From the NCBI GenBank assembly GCA_003278465.1, contig QCFC01000009.1, forward strand, positions 16,974 to 80,973: 64,000 bases of DNA. Direction: 5' to 3'. The notes beneath the pieces were generated by a model that made no database searches, had not been told where the DNA came from, and was given only the letters and a program-made list of their open reading frames with translations. Origin of the DNA: Prochlorococcus sp. AG-363-B04 (GTDB taxonomy: Bacteria > Cyanobacteriota > Cyanobacteriia > PCC-6307 > Cyanobiaceae). Below, one piece after another: positions 37,359-51,132 of the stretch; within the stretch, counting starts at the first letter, position 1; every line of letters starts with the position of its first letter. Both the position numbers and the translations under genes were made by a program.

Positions 37359-38498
37359 TCAACTCAAGCATGCCATGGGATGTCTTGGCGGAATCTCTAG
37401 GGCCTTAGCAACCCCAGGGTGGCAAACTGCTCCATTAATGGTATTCAAGCCAGAAAGTAATTCAGGAAGTTCAATTACTGCTTTTTCTAATCCTCTGCCA
37501 GCAATGCCAAGTATATAAGGCAATGTAACACTTACTAATGCTTCAGTAGAAGTGAAAGGGACGGCACCAGGCATATTGCCTACTGCATAGTGCTGTACTC
37601 CATGGATGGTTACAGTCGGATTGGTATGAGTTGTCTCAACGCTCGTAGCAACGCATCCACCTTGATCAATTGCTACGTCAACAATTACTGATTTGGGTTT
37701 CATTTGTTTGACTAGCTCTTCGTCAACGAGAGTTGGTGCTCGACCTCCTGGTGTAAGGATGGCACCAATTAAGAGATCTGCTGATGGGACTAATCTTTCT
37801 AGCAGGCCTCTACTGCTAACTACACTTACTAGTCTTCCACGACGATCGGCTTCTAAATTCCTTAATCGTTCTGGTGAACGATCTAGAAGCATGACTTCTG
37901 CATCCATAGCAGCTGCAAGCCTTGCAGCATTCCAGCCAACCGTACCTGCCCCTAGCACAATAACTCTTGCTGGCCTAACACCGGTGCATCCACCAATGAG
38001 TACACCACTACCCCCATGTGGCCTTTCTAATAAATGTGCACCTACTTGGGCTGCCAATCGACCTGCGATTTCGCTCATTGGTGCTAGCAGTGGAAGACTG
38101 CCATTTTCCATTTGTACTGTTTCATAACCGATACCTGTTGTACCTGCTTGTATGAGAGCTTCCCCTACCTTGGGATAAGCGGCGAGATGAAGATAGGTGA
38201 AAAGGACCATATCCTTCCTCAAGAGTTCAAATTCTTCTTCTTGAGGTTCTTTGACTTTTACAACTAGGTGTGCTGCCCATGCTTCTTCACGACTGACAAT
38301 TTTTGCACCTGCATTAGCAAAAGCCTCATCTCGAATGCCAGCACCAGATCCAGCACCAGATTGCACTTTCACTTCTAAGCCTTGAATAACAAGTTCTCTT
38401 GCTGCATCGGGAGTAAGAGCAACTCGCAGTTCATCTGCTTTGATTTCAGTTGGTACTCCGATGCTGGCCATTGGAGCCGAAAGGACGGAGGACGACAT
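37359..38498 (-). CDS. ald: Alanine dehydrogenase
   Basis: 379 residues. MASIGVPTEIKADELRVALTP opens the catalytic domain and VIVLGAGTVGWNAARLAAAM is the NAD-binding Rossmann loop. VDVAIDQGGCVATSVETTH and HYAVGNMPGAVPFTSTEAL are strong Ald motifs. The enzyme interconverts alanine with pyruvate and ammonia. It lies 61 bp after nadE, on the same strand, and might be read from that operon. Confidence 0.96.
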   Translation of the reverse strand: MSSSVLSAPMASIGVPTEIKADELRVALTPDAARELVIQGLEVKVQSGAGSGAGIRDEAFANAGAKIVSREEAWAAHLVVKVKEPQEEEFELLRKDMVLFTYLHLAAYPKVGEALIQAGTTGIGYETVQMENGSLPLLAPMSEIAGRLAAQVGAHLLERPHGGSGVLIGGCTGVRPARVIVLGAGTVGWNAARLAAAMDAEVMLLDRSPERLRNLEADRRGRLVSVVSSRGLLERLVPSADLLIGAILTPGGRAPTLVDEELVKQMKPKSVIVDVAIDQGGCVATSVETTHTNPTVTIHGVQHYAVGNMPGAVPFTSTEALVSVTLPYILGIAGRGLEKAVIELPELLSGLNTINGAVCHPGVAKALEIPPRHPMACLS

Positions 38499-38559
38499 GG
38501 GCTGTAGTTAGTAGGTTAATGCTGACGACTTAAGGAAGATTTGACTATCTGTGACTTAA

Positions 38560-40254
38560 TTATGCGCTAGCTATTGGAACACGCCAACCACTACCGAAGG
38601 CTTGCGGACTAACTTTTAAAAGGGGTGGGGCTTGGCGACGCTTGAACTCTCCTTTACGCACTAGCTTTTGTATTTGTTCAATTAGTTTTCGGTTGTAGCC
38701 ATGTTCTTCAAGTTCATTAGGGCTTAATCGAGTTTCAATGAGGGCTTTTAGTAATGGATCTAAAAGTGCGTATTCAGGTAATGAATCAGTATCCAGTTGA
38801 TTAGGGCGAAGTTCTGCACTCGGAGGCTTGTGACGGATTGCTTTAGTAATTAGCTCTTCATTACTAGGAAGTCCTAGTTCATTGAGGCATTCGTTAGATT
38901 TATCACTATCAATCCATTCACATAGTTCAAAAACACTTGTCTTATAAAGATCACCTATGACAGATAAACCACCATTCATGTCTCCATAAAGTGTGCAATA
39001 ACCGACTGCAAGTTCAGATTTATTACCAGTAGAAAGCAATAGATGTCCTTCTTGGTTAGCAAGAGCCATGAGAATTATGCCGCGAATTCTTGATTGCAGG
39101 TTTTCAGCAGTAATACCTTCAGGTGGCTTTCCTAGAGGTTGAGTGAGGGTTGACTCAAAATTCTCGATTAGATTGTTAATAGGAATTAAATGATTTGGCA
39201 TGCCAAGCTTTTTGATGAGATTTTGAGCATCATCGATAGAACCGCTTGAACTCCATGGTGATGGCATCATTAATGCTTTAACGTGTTTACTGCCTAATGC
39301 GGCTGATGCTATTACTGCAACAAGTGCGGAGTCGATTCCTCCACTAAGCCCAACTAGAGCACTATTAAAATGACATTTAAATGCATAATCGCGGACTCCT
39401 AAGACAAGTGCTCGAAAGAGATTTTCTAGTGAGTTATTGCTTGGGATAAATGACTTTTTGGGTAAATTAGTTGGATCAAAAATCACTAGTGCTTCTTTAC
39501 AAGATGGAAGTTTAAGAACAGTTTGAGCCAACTTATTTATTACGAAACTTGCCCCATCAAAGATAAGTTCATCGTTCGCACCAACCTGATTTAGATAGAT
39601 GACGGGACACCTGAGTCTTAATGCCGCTTGCTTTACCAGTTGCTCTCTAATGGTTAACTTGCTTTGTCCGTATGGAGAAGCAGAGAGATTACATAGCAAA
39701 TCTATATCTTGCTTAATTAGTTTTTCAATTGGATCAGGACCTTCTAATCGTTGCCCTTGGATTTCTTTGTCTACCCAAAGGTCTTCACAAATTGTTAATC
39801 CAATAGTCCAGGTTTGATTTTTTTTTCTAAATTTCATAACTGCAGGAGTATTGCCAGCTCGGAAATATCGTTTCTCGTCGAATACGTCATATGTAGGTAA
39901 TAGTTGTTTCCTCGCTATTACCTTCCATCCGGAGCTGTCAACTAGTACTAGGGAATTAAATAAAGATGGAATTTGGGTGTCAAAAGTCTTTTCTGCAATT
40001 CCTATTACGACTGATATTGACTCCATATTTGTTTTGAGAGTCTTAGTAATTTCATTTAGTGATTGGTTTTGCTTATCTAGAAGAATTGGATTAAGTAATA
40101 GATCTCTTGGTGGATAGCCCCAAAGAGATAGTTCGGGTGTAAGAACTAGATCAGCATTTTGATTTGCAGCTTCACGGCAAATTTCAATAATGTGATTTGC
40201 ATTCCCCTCTAGATCTCCTACAATTGGATTGATTTGAGCAAGTGCTATTTGCAT
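38560..40254 (-). CDS. nadE: Glutamine-dependent NAD+ synthetase
   Basis: 564 residues with two domains. An N-terminal nitrilase-type glutaminase has the triad Glu41 (LTPELSLWGYPPRD), Lys116 and Cys156 (LTICEDLW); a C-terminal synthetase has the ATP P-loop SGGIDS at 304-309. It makes NAD from deamido-NAD and glutamine. The start overlaps the nadD stop by 10 bp, placing two successive NAD-synthesis steps in one operon. Confidence 0.96.
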   Translation of the reverse strand: MQIALAQINPIVGDLEGNANHIIEICREAANQNADLVLTPELSLWGYPPRDLLLNPILLDKQNQSLNEITKTLKTNMESISVVIGIAEKTFDTQIPSLFNSLVLVDSSGWKVIARKQLLPTYDVFDEKRYFRAGNTPAVMKFRKKNQTWTIGLTICEDLWVDKEIQGQRLEGPDPIEKLIKQDIDLLCNLSASPYGQSKLTIREQLVKQAALRLRCPVIYLNQVGANDELIFDGASFVINKLAQTVLKLPSCKEALVIFDPTNLPKKSFIPSNNSLENLFRALVLGVRDYAFKCHFNSALVGLSGGIDSALVAVIASAALGSKHVKALMMPSPWSSSGSIDDAQNLIKKLGMPNHLIPINNLIENFESTLTQPLGKPPEGITAENLQSRIRGIILMALANQEGHLLLSTGNKSELAVGYCTLYGDMNGGLSVIGDLYKTSVFELCEWIDSDKSNECLNELGLPSNEELITKAIRHKPPSAELRPNQLDTDSLPEYALLDPLLKALIETRLSPNELEEHGYNRKLIEQIQKLVRKGEFKRRQAPPLLKVSPQAFGSGWRVPIASA

Positions 40255-40838
40255 TTTATTTTGAGGTTAATGCCATAGAGATTTTGCTCTAGCAACATTG
40301 GCAAGATAGTAGGTGGTATTTGTTCAGGTTTGATGTCTCTTCGTATCTTTGAACTTGCAGAAGCGGGGATTTGTAATGGTAGTAAATCAATTCGTCCGCC
40401 TAGTTCTTTAATAGCATCTATCTCTTTTTGTTGGAAGGGCCAGCCGTCTCTGGGTGCAACTCCAATACGTGCAAGGTTGAAGATGATTTCAACTTTTGTC
40501 CATTTCGGAATTTGACCTAGCAAATCACTACCAATTACAAAGATTAATTCGGCTTCAGGCCAAACTTTGGAAGCATGTTCAAGGGTGGTAATTGCCCTTG
40601 GACTACTAAGTTCTTTGAGATATTCAAGCTTTGGATTATTGATTCCTTTGACTAATTTATTAAGAAGTGCTTCCCTCTTAGCCAGAGGTATCTGATGTGT
40701 TTTTAGTGGGTTATCGCTTGCCCAGGTGACAACTCTTGGGAAAAGAGTTGATAAGCCTTTGAGCAGAGCTTCGTGACCTTTTGTGGGAGGGTCTGCACTT
40801 GTGCCAAATAATGCAATTTGACTTTGCTTATTGCTCAC
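40245..40838 (-). CDS. nadD: Nicotinate-nucleotide adenylyltransferase
   Basis: 197 residues of the nucleotidyltransferase fold. LFGTSADPPTKGHEALL holds the phosphate-binding site in the form TxGH, ELIFVIGSDLLGQIPKW is typical, and ASSKIRRDI is the C-terminal ISSxxIR equivalent. It forms deamido-NAD from nicotinate mononucleotide. It overlaps the GTPase stop (4 bp) and the nadE start. Confidence 0.92.
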   Translation of the reverse strand: MSNKQSQIALFGTSADPPTKGHEALLKGLSTLFPRVVTWASDNPLKTHQIPLAKREALLNKLVKGINNPKLEYLKELSSPRAITTLEHASKVWPEAELIFVIGSDLLGQIPKWTKVEIIFNLARIGVAPRDGWPFQQKEIDAIKELGGRIDLLPLQIPASASSKIRRDIKPEQIPPTILPMLLEQNLYGINLKIKCK

Positions 40839-42157
40839 GGTAGGAAAGTTCTTAATTGCTTTGTTTGATTAGTTGATATAAATGGCCAATTCTTAATTAA
40901 GTTTTTTACTGCAGGATCTGTAGCTTCTAGACGTTTAAGCATGCATTTTGGTTGGGCTTCATTGTGTCTATGATTTTGAACTAGTTCTTCTGCGGTGAGA
41001 CGTCCAGTTAATTTTGTTGTGTGAACTGCTAGAGCAGCTTGGATTAAAGCTATTGGGCCTGCAGTAGCAAGGCTCAGTCCTCCTGTTATAGGTGAGGTAA
41101 TTATTAATAGGCTTTTTAAAAGGCTGAGTAAAAATTGAATGCTAATTTGAGCCCCTCCAATTAATGCATTATATCCAGATAATTTCGTCATTAGTTTTCT
41201 TGCTGCTGGGCCATTTATTTGAATTCCATATAACTTACAGAGTTTGATGACTAATGCAGTGTCACAGGCAAGACCTCCAGCCAGATCAAGAAGAATTATC
41301 TGATTTGCAGCAACCCCTGAAGCTTTAATTGCTGCAAATTTACCAATAATTCCTTGGGCTTCTACTTTGCATTCACGGAGGCGAAAACGTTTTAGAGATT
41401 GACAAAAGTAATCCGCTTGCTTAAGGCTATTTAGAGCAAGCAGTAATTCACCTTGTTCTTTTAAGAGAGTTGTTAATGAAGTGCGCAAAGGTTTTATTTG
41501 AGGATGGCCCTTATGGCTTCTTATGCGACCATCGGAAAGTAATTTAACTCTCCTAGGAGCAGCTGAGATAGCCTTTATCACCCATTGACCTGCTATTTTT
41601 GGAAGACGGCTCCGAATGCTTTTCAGAAGTTCAGATTGCTCTTCAGGAGACCATTTATCGCATTGATTTAGGACTATTAAAATAGGTTTTCCTTTTGTAA
41701 GAAGACCCCGAATTGTTTTTAGTTCGAGATTGGTTATATCACCTTCTAAAACTAGAAGTATCAGATCTGCTTGGATGGCGACGCGTGCTGCTAGTCGCGC
41801 TCTGCCTGTGGCTGAAATTTCATCTATGCCAGGGGTATCTAGTAATTCAATTTTCTTAAGACCTTTGATAGGCTCTTTCCATATAACTCCTTTAACTTTC
41901 CTAGTAGATCCATGAGCTACATCTGTTTTAAAAATAGTCTTGTTTATTAATGCATTAAGAAGACTAGATTTCCCTACCCCTACTTTCCCAAAGACTGCTA
42001 TTCGAAGCTCTCTCTGGATTAATCTTTCTATTTGGCGATCTAAAGTTATTAGTTCACCATAGAGTTGGCTCTTTTCTTTGTTGCTTAGATTTAGACTTTT
42101 ACGCCAATTATTTAATAACAGGCTACATCTTTCAGGGGTTGAGGGTGTTTTTCTCAT
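40835..42157 (-). CDS. Era/DUF697-type GTPase with membrane-associated C-terminus
   Basis: About 440 residues. G1 GKVGVGKS (57-64), G3 DTPG (107-110), G4 NQCD (164-167) and a G5-like ISAAP form a full GTPase domain. The C-terminal part has hydrophobic helices (LLSLLKSLLIITSPITGGLSLA) of the DUF697 kind. Such proteins are thought to act at membranes, but no role is fixed. I start at ATG 42157, which overlaps the stop of the upstream CNNM gene by 4 bp; GTG six codons earlier is an alternative. Confidence 0.82.
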   Translation of the reverse strand: MRKTPSTPERCSLLLNNWRKSLNLSNKEKSQLYGELITLDRQIERLIQRELRIAVFGKVGVGKSSLLNALINKTIFKTDVAHGSTRKVKGVIWKEPIKGLKKIELLDTPGIDEISATGRARLAARVAIQADLILLVLEGDITNLELKTIRGLLTKGKPILIVLNQCDKWSPEEQSELLKSIRSRLPKIAGQWVIKAISAAPRRVKLLSDGRIRSHKGHPQIKPLRTSLTTLLKEQGELLLALNSLKQADYFCQSLKRFRLRECKVEAQGIIGKFAAIKASGVAANQIILLDLAGGLACDTALVIKLCKLYGIQINGPAARKLMTKLSGYNALIGGAQISIQFLLSLLKSLLIITSPITGGLSLATAGPIALIQAALAVHTTKLTGRLTAEELVQNHRHNEAQPKCMLKRLEATDPAVKNLIKNWPFISTNQTKQLRTFLP

Positions 42158-43152
42158 TTGCTTGACTTCCTCCACCAGCCTGCCAATACAGCTAAAACAG
42201 CTTCTGCGCCAATGACACCAACAAATCCTCCAAACTCATCAACCACTACGCGCACTCCATTCTTGTCTCCTTTAAATCCTGTTAGAAGTCTGTCAGCTCG
42301 GATCATTTCTGGCACGAATTCGACTGCTTCGCAAAGATCTGTTGGTGATAAATGCCCACGATTTTGAAGTAAGGCTGTAAGCAAACGCTCTCTGCTTGCT
42401 ACACCTAAAACTTTATCCACTTCTTTTCCTAGTACAACCCACCAGTGAGATTGGCATTGAAGCAAATTTGATCGGAGTGATTCGAGGCTTGATGAGCCAT
42501 CAAGAGTTGGTGCGGCCACTCTTGGTGTCATGAGATCTCGAGCGGTTAAATCATTTAGCTGAAAAACCTTTGCGATCATTGCTGCCTCATCTGCTTCAAT
42601 TTGCCCTTGTTGTGAACCTAGTCTTGCCATTTGACGAATCTCCTCTTCATCAGTACTGAGTTCATTTTCGACTGAAATTACTGGCATTAATTGTTCCAAT
42701 AAAAGTACCAGAGGTCGCATTAAAATACTTAGTATGTGAAGCAAAGGAGCACTTGCAAGTGAAACAGATAAAGGCAGGCGACTTCCTAATGATTTCGGAA
42801 GAATCTCTCCTATAATTATCACTAAAATTGTTAGACTAATTGAGAATAATGGTAAAGCAATACCTCCAATATTTCTTTGCTCGAAGACAAAGGCGGAGTA
42901 TCCTCCAAGCATTAGGCTTCCGAAAATATTGAAACCGTTATTTGCGATTACTAAGACAGATAATGTTCTGCCAAGTTTTTTCCGGAGCTTTGCCAAGCGC
43001 CTTGCTCCTGGAACGGGTTTTGACCTGGCAGCTAATTCATGAACTCTTAGTGGATTTACTGTCAATAACGCTGCTTCTATTCCCGAACACAAGGCAGAGC
43101 CTGCAACGACAACTACCACTAGCAATGAAAGTAAAAGAATGTCAGGACTCAT
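42154..43152 (-). CDS. CNNM/CorC-type membrane protein with CBS domains
   Basis: 332 residues. Three to four helices in an N-terminal DUF21 domain (LLLSLLVVVVVAGSALCSGIEAALL) are followed by CBS-like repeats (QLNDLTARDLMTPRV, ADRLLTGFKGDKNGVRVVVDEFGGFVGVIG). The family exports or controls Mg2+ and Co2+. No C-terminal CorC/HlyC transporter-associated domain is seen, so the protein is short. It starts a minus-strand operon with the GTPase, nadD and nadE. Confidence 0.85.
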   Translation of the reverse strand: MSPDILLLSLLVVVVVAGSALCSGIEAALLTVNPLRVHELAARSKPVPGARRLAKLRKKLGRTLSVLVIANNGFNIFGSLMLGGYSAFVFEQRNIGGIALPLFSISLTILVIIIGEILPKSLGSRLPLSVSLASAPLLHILSILMRPLVLLLEQLMPVISVENELSTDEEEIRQMARLGSQQGQIEADEAAMIAKVFQLNDLTARDLMTPRVAAPTLDGSSSLESLRSNLLQCQSHWWVVLGKEVDKVLGVASRERLLTALLQNRGHLSPTDLCEAVEFVPEMIRADRLLTGFKGDKNGVRVVVDEFGGFVGVIGAEAVLAVLAGWWRKSSK

Positions 43153-43326
43153 TTCTGGGATACAAGTTAAAAGATGGAGTTGCTAAGCATTTTGCATGTA
43201 AAGCATTACTTTTTTGGTCGATTTAAGAATTTATAGTAGTGAATTGGCTTCAATGTGAATTATTGATTTTTAGTTTTTGAGAAGGTTGCCTCTTATCCTT
43301 ATCCTGTTTGGTTCGTTTTTTTAATT

Positions 43327-44646
43327 GTGATTAATCAGCTCACTTTATCCAAGAGGCGTGAGCGCTTTATGAAGGGATTGGGAGAGATGGCAGCAGTTAT
43401 ACCAGCTGCTTCGTTGGTTACTCACCATGCTGACTGTGAGTATCCCTTTCGCCAAAACAGCGATTTTTGGTATTTAACTGGCTTAGATGAACCTGATGCA
43501 GTTGCTTTATTTCTGCCTCATCGAGGAGATGGAGAGCGCTTTATACTTTTTGTTCATCCTAAAGAACCAGATGTAGAAGTTTGGAGTGGTTCACGTTGCG
43601 GAACAGAAGTTGCTGTAAGTCAGTATGGAGCTGATGTTGCTCATCCTTTACATGAATTACCCAGACTATTGGATGGCTACCTAATAGGTGCAACTGGAAT
43701 AGCTTTTAGGGTAGGGAAGCACCCAAAAATAGAACCACTTGTTTTAAAAGCTTGGGGTGAGCAGCTTGATAAAGCTTCAAGAATTGGCTCTTCAGCATGG
43801 GTCTTATCCGCACCTTGTCGTTTGCTACATGAATTGAGGCTAAGAAAGGAACCCGAAGAGTTAGATCGTCTTAGACAGGCTGCAAAAATTTCGGCTGAAG
43901 CTCATGAAATAGCCAGAAAAGTTGTTCAACCTGGGATGAATGAGCGATATGTCCAAGCAATTATTGAAAAGTATTTTCTTGAAATGGGTGCAAGAGGACC
44001 TGCATATACTCCAATAGTTGCAGGTGGAGATAATGCTTGTGTTTTGCATTACACCTTGAATAATTCAATTTTATGCGATGGTGATTTGATATTGATTGAT
44101 GCTGGCTGTTCTCTTCCTGATTACTACAACGGAGATGTAACTAGAACTTTCCCAATAAATGGCCGTTTTAATGCTGAACAGAGAGCCCTTTATGAGATTG
44201 TGCTTGCCGCACAAAGTGCCGCTATTAAGTCGGTAAAACCAGGGCAAGATGCAGAAGGAGTTCATATGGCTGCAGTAAAGGTGCTTGTAGAAGGTTTATT
44301 GGATCTTGGCTTGCTTAGTGGAAATATCGATAGTGTTATTGAACAGGGGGCTTATAGACATTTTTATATGCATCGAACAGGTCACTGGCTTGGACTTGAT
44401 GTTCATGATGTTGGTGCTTATCGTCTTGGCGAGCACTCTGTTGATTTAGAGCCCGGGATGGTACTTACTGTTGAACCAGGTCTTTATGTGAGTGATCGAT
44501 TGCAAGTTCCAGATGGGCAGCCATGTATAGAAGATCGCTGGAAAGGTATTGGGATAAGAATAGAAGATGACATTTTAGTTACGAGAAGTGGACATGAGAT
44601 TTTGTCTGCTGCGTCATCATCAGCAATTGATAACATGGAGAAATAA
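43327..44646 (+). CDS. pepP: Xaa-Pro aminopeptidase
   Basis: 439 residues of the pita-bread M24B fold. An N-terminal domain (FRQNSDFWYLTGLDEPDAV) precedes the catalytic part with the metal ligands in LIDAGCSLPDYYNGDVTRTFP-like strands, HRTGHWLGLDVHDVG and VEPGLY plus IRIEDD. It removes N-terminal residues before proline. GTG is the start. It converges with the HAD phosphatase gene. Confidence 0.94.
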   Translation: MINQLTLSKRRERFMKGLGEMAAVIPAASLVTHHADCEYPFRQNSDFWYLTGLDEPDAVALFLPHRGDGERFILFVHPKEPDVEVWSGSRCGTEVAVSQYGADVAHPLHELPRLLDGYLIGATGIAFRVGKHPKIEPLVLKAWGEQLDKASRIGSSAWVLSAPCRLLHELRLRKEPEELDRLRQAAKISAEAHEIARKVVQPGMNERYVQAIIEKYFLEMGARGPAYTPIVAGGDNACVLHYTLNNSILCDGDLILIDAGCSLPDYYNGDVTRTFPINGRFNAEQRALYEIVLAAQSAAIKSVKPGQDAEGVHMAAVKVLVEGLLDLGLLSGNIDSVIEQGAYRHFYMHRTGHWLGLDVHDVGAYRLGEHSVDLEPGMVLTVEPGLYVSDRLQVPDGQPCIEDRWKGIGIRIEDDILVTRSGHEILSAASSSAIDNMEK

Positions 44647-44746
44647 TTAATTTTGAAAGTAATTCCCAGGAAAATATATATTGATTATTTATTGAAATTT
44701 GCTGTTTTCATTGTGATATAATCCTGGTGAAAATGATAAGGTTGTT

Positions 44747-46131
<1,385 letters not shown>

Positions 46132-46156
46132 TTGCAATTTTTCATTAGTGAGAAGA

Positions 46157-46822
46157 CTAATGTTTTGAATCATTCTGAAATAATTCCGTGGCTTGAAGTG
46201 TTTCGGATATATCTATTAACTTTTTTGCAACTAAAGGTTGAATTGTAAAAGTGTTTAAGCCTTCAGATAATAGTTGAATAATTTCATTTTTGTCTCTTAC
46301 GCTTGCAACAAGAATAGTGCAATTGCTATCAAGATTATTTAATATTTTTTGCATTGTAATTATTTCAACTATTCCTTCCCTGCCTAAATCATTAATTCGT
46401 CCAAGGTATGGTGCAATGAAACTGGCTTTTAAGGCTGCTGCAAAGAGAACCTGGTGAATTTCATAGCAGGCAGTAAAAGTTACAGAGATGTTTGATGAGA
46501 TTAATTTTAAAGCTGCCTCATTTCCTGATTTGGTAAGAGGAATTTTCACGTGAACTTTAAGTAATTGCGTAGCTAAAGTGCTTAGCTCTTTCCCGCATAT
46601 TTCTAACTCATTAGCACTTTCCCCCCAGGCTTGTAAATGAAGCTCTTTGCAGCCTAAACTTTCTGCTTTTATGGCTAGATCTTTTAAATTTTCAATTGTG
46701 CAATGTTGGTTGGCTCTTCTTAGGAGTGTTGGATTGGTTGTTATACCTTTAAAGATTCCTGTTGGTAACCATTCTTCCCAATCCTTTGGATCGGCGCTGT
46801 CAAGAAAGAGTTGGAGATTCAT
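46157..46822 (-). CDS. Transaldolase/fructose-6-phosphate aldolase-like enzyme
   Basis: 221 residues of the short transaldolase family. LFLDSADPKDWEEWLP, GITTNPTLL and the Schiff-base Lys93 in KVHVKIPLT are all visible, as is NISVTFTACYEIHQVLFAA. The family includes F6P aldolases and real transaldolases; length alone does not separate them. It lies 32 bp upstream of the atpC-epsilon stop's neighbour gene on the same strand, but atpC is transcribed first away from it, so linkage is weak. Confidence 0.85.
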   Translation of the reverse strand: MNLQLFLDSADPKDWEEWLPTGIFKGITTNPTLLRRANQHCTIENLKDLAIKAESLGCKELHLQAWGESANELEICGKELSTLATQLLKVHVKIPLTKSGNEAALKLISSNISVTFTACYEIHQVLFAAALKASFIAPYLGRINDLGREGIVEIITMQKILNNLDSNCTILVASVRDKNEIIQLLSEGLNTFTIQPLVAKKLIDISETLQATELFQNDSKH

Positions 46823-46853
46823 TTATTATTTAATTTAATCTCCTTTGATTTGA

Positions 46854-47264
46854 TTAGGATTCTTTTTTACTTGCTTGAACTCTGGCTCGCGCTTGATTTA
46901 ATTTTTGCTGTGCTTTTAGTTTCTCGGGAGAGGCTTCTTGTCCCTCAAGTTGTTGAAATTCAGTTTTAGCCTTTTCAAGATCAGCTTCCGCTGATATTTC
47001 ATCAATTTCTTCTCCTAACTCTGCTCCATTAACCAAAACTGTTACATCGTTAGCTTCTACTTCTGCGAACCCTCCCATTAGAGCTATTGAATTCCAGCTC
47101 CCATTTTGTAAAACCCGAAGCACTCCAATATCAAGAGCTGTAACCATTGATATATGTCCTGGCAAGATTCCTAGTAGGCCAGTGGTGCTAGGGAGAATGA
47201 CTTCTTCAGCGGTGCCATCAAACACGCTCTGGTCAGGTGCCAGCACTCGTAGGGTGAGGGACAT
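46854..47264 (-). CDS. atpC: ATP synthase F1 subunit epsilon (AtpE in plastid naming)
   Basis: 136 residues. MSLTLRVLAPDQSVFDGTAEEVILPSTTG-type beta sandwich (here to residue about 85, with LPGHISMVTALDIGVLRV) and a C-terminal pair of helices. It is the inhibitory rotor subunit. It follows beta by 86 bp on the same strand, the usual split arrangement in cyanobacteria, where beta and epsilon are apart from the main cluster. Confidence 0.96.
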   Translation of the reverse strand: MSLTLRVLAPDQSVFDGTAEEVILPSTTGLLGILPGHISMVTALDIGVLRVLQNGSWNSIALMGGFAEVEANDVTVLVNGAELGEEIDEISAEADLEKAKTEFQQLEGQEASPEKLKAQQKLNQARARVQASKKES

Positions 47265-47350
47265 TGGGAAAGGGCGTGGGATTAAAGGTGGATAAAAATG
47301 AGCTGTAAAGGGAAACTATTTAAATTGAAGTTTGGTTTCCCTTGATAGTT

Positions 47351-48826
<1,476 letters not shown>

Positions 48827-48842
48827 TTAGAAGTTATTTAGG

Positions 48843-48861
48843 TTTGCGTTGTCAGCGCAAA
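48843..48861 (-). other. Stem-loop in the atpD leader
   Basis: TTTGCG and CGCAAA make a perfect 6-bp GC-rich stem with a 7-base loop, about 25 bp before the atpD ATG on the minus strand. It could act on translation or mRNA stability of the beta subunit, but no regulator is suggested by the sequence. Confidence 0.4.
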
Positions 48862-48966
48862 GCCTTCTACAGCCGCGCAACACTACCACTGCGCCTGAAA
48901 ATCTTCGATGGGGTTCGGTCAACCGCACAGTTTGGTACTGGTCGTTCTTCCACAACTAGGAATAAG

Positions 48967-48993
48967 TTGGCACTCATCGACATCGAGTGCTAG
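48967..48993 (+). promoter_or_regulatory. CIRCE operator (HrcA site) before groES-groEL
   Basis: TTGGCACTC, nine bases, then GAGTGCTAG: a near-perfect match to the CIRCE inverted repeat TTAGCACTC-N9-GAGTGCTAA (two outer bases differ). It lies 54 bp before the groES ATG. HrcA binds it to repress heat-shock genes. The same space holds the divergent atpD promoter. Confidence 0.9.
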
Positions 48994-49046
48994 CTCATGT
49001 CGTTTTCGCGGCGCCTTCGCGCCTTCTCTTGCTTCTGCATTTACCT

Positions 49047-49358
49047 ATGGCAGCTGTTTCTCTCAGTGTCTCCACTGTTAAACCTCTAGGAGACCGTGTT
49101 TTTGTAAAGGTCTCTGAATCAGAGGAGAAGACCGCAGGCGGTATCCTTCTTCCAGATACGGCTAAAGAAAAGCCTCAGGTAGGTGAAGTGGCCCAGGTTG
49201 GCCCTGGAAAACGCAATGATGATGGTTCTCGCCAGGCTCCTGAAGTAGGTGTAGGTGACAAGGTCCTCTACAGCAAATATGCAGGGACTGATATCAAGCT
49301 GGGCGGAGATGAGTATGTACTCCTTTCAGAAAAGGACATCTTGGCAGTTGTCAACTGA
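49047..49358 (+). CDS. groES: Co-chaperonin GroES
   Basis: 103 residues. [29 protein letters not shown] is the GroES fold start with the mobile loop (TAGGILLPD), followed by [16 protein letters not shown]. It caps GroEL. ATG 49047 (MAAVSLSVS) is the start; the frame extends 20 codons upstream, but that part overlaps the CIRCE element and is not credible protein. GroEL follows by 69 bp. Confidence 0.96.
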   Translation: MAAVSLSVSTVKPLGDRVFVKVSESEEKTAGGILLPDTAKEKPQVGEVAQVGPGKRNDDGSRQAPEVGVGDKVLYSKYAGTDIKLGGDEYVLLSEKDILAVVN

Positions 49359-51065
<1,707 letters not shown>

Positions 51066-51102
51066 TTGATTTCAGAGTCAAGTCAAACATCAAAAAAAGA
51101 CA

Positions 51103-51132
51103 GGGGCTGGATTTTTATCAGCCCCTTTTTTT
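51103..51132 (+). terminator. Rho-independent terminator of groES-groEL
   Basis: GGGGCTG pairs perfectly with CAGCCCC over a 9-base loop, followed by seven T's. It is 38 bp after the groEL stop. It is the clearest terminator in the window. Confidence 0.9.

Noticed and set aside
37693..38127. 144-residue plus-strand open frame
   Set aside because: Wholly antisense to ald, whose motifs are certain; composition (Ser/Pro/Arg/Thr-rich) is that of a shadow frame.
48987..49046. Upstream extension of the groES frame
   Set aside because: Begins inside the CIRCE element; the family starts at MAAVSLSVS.
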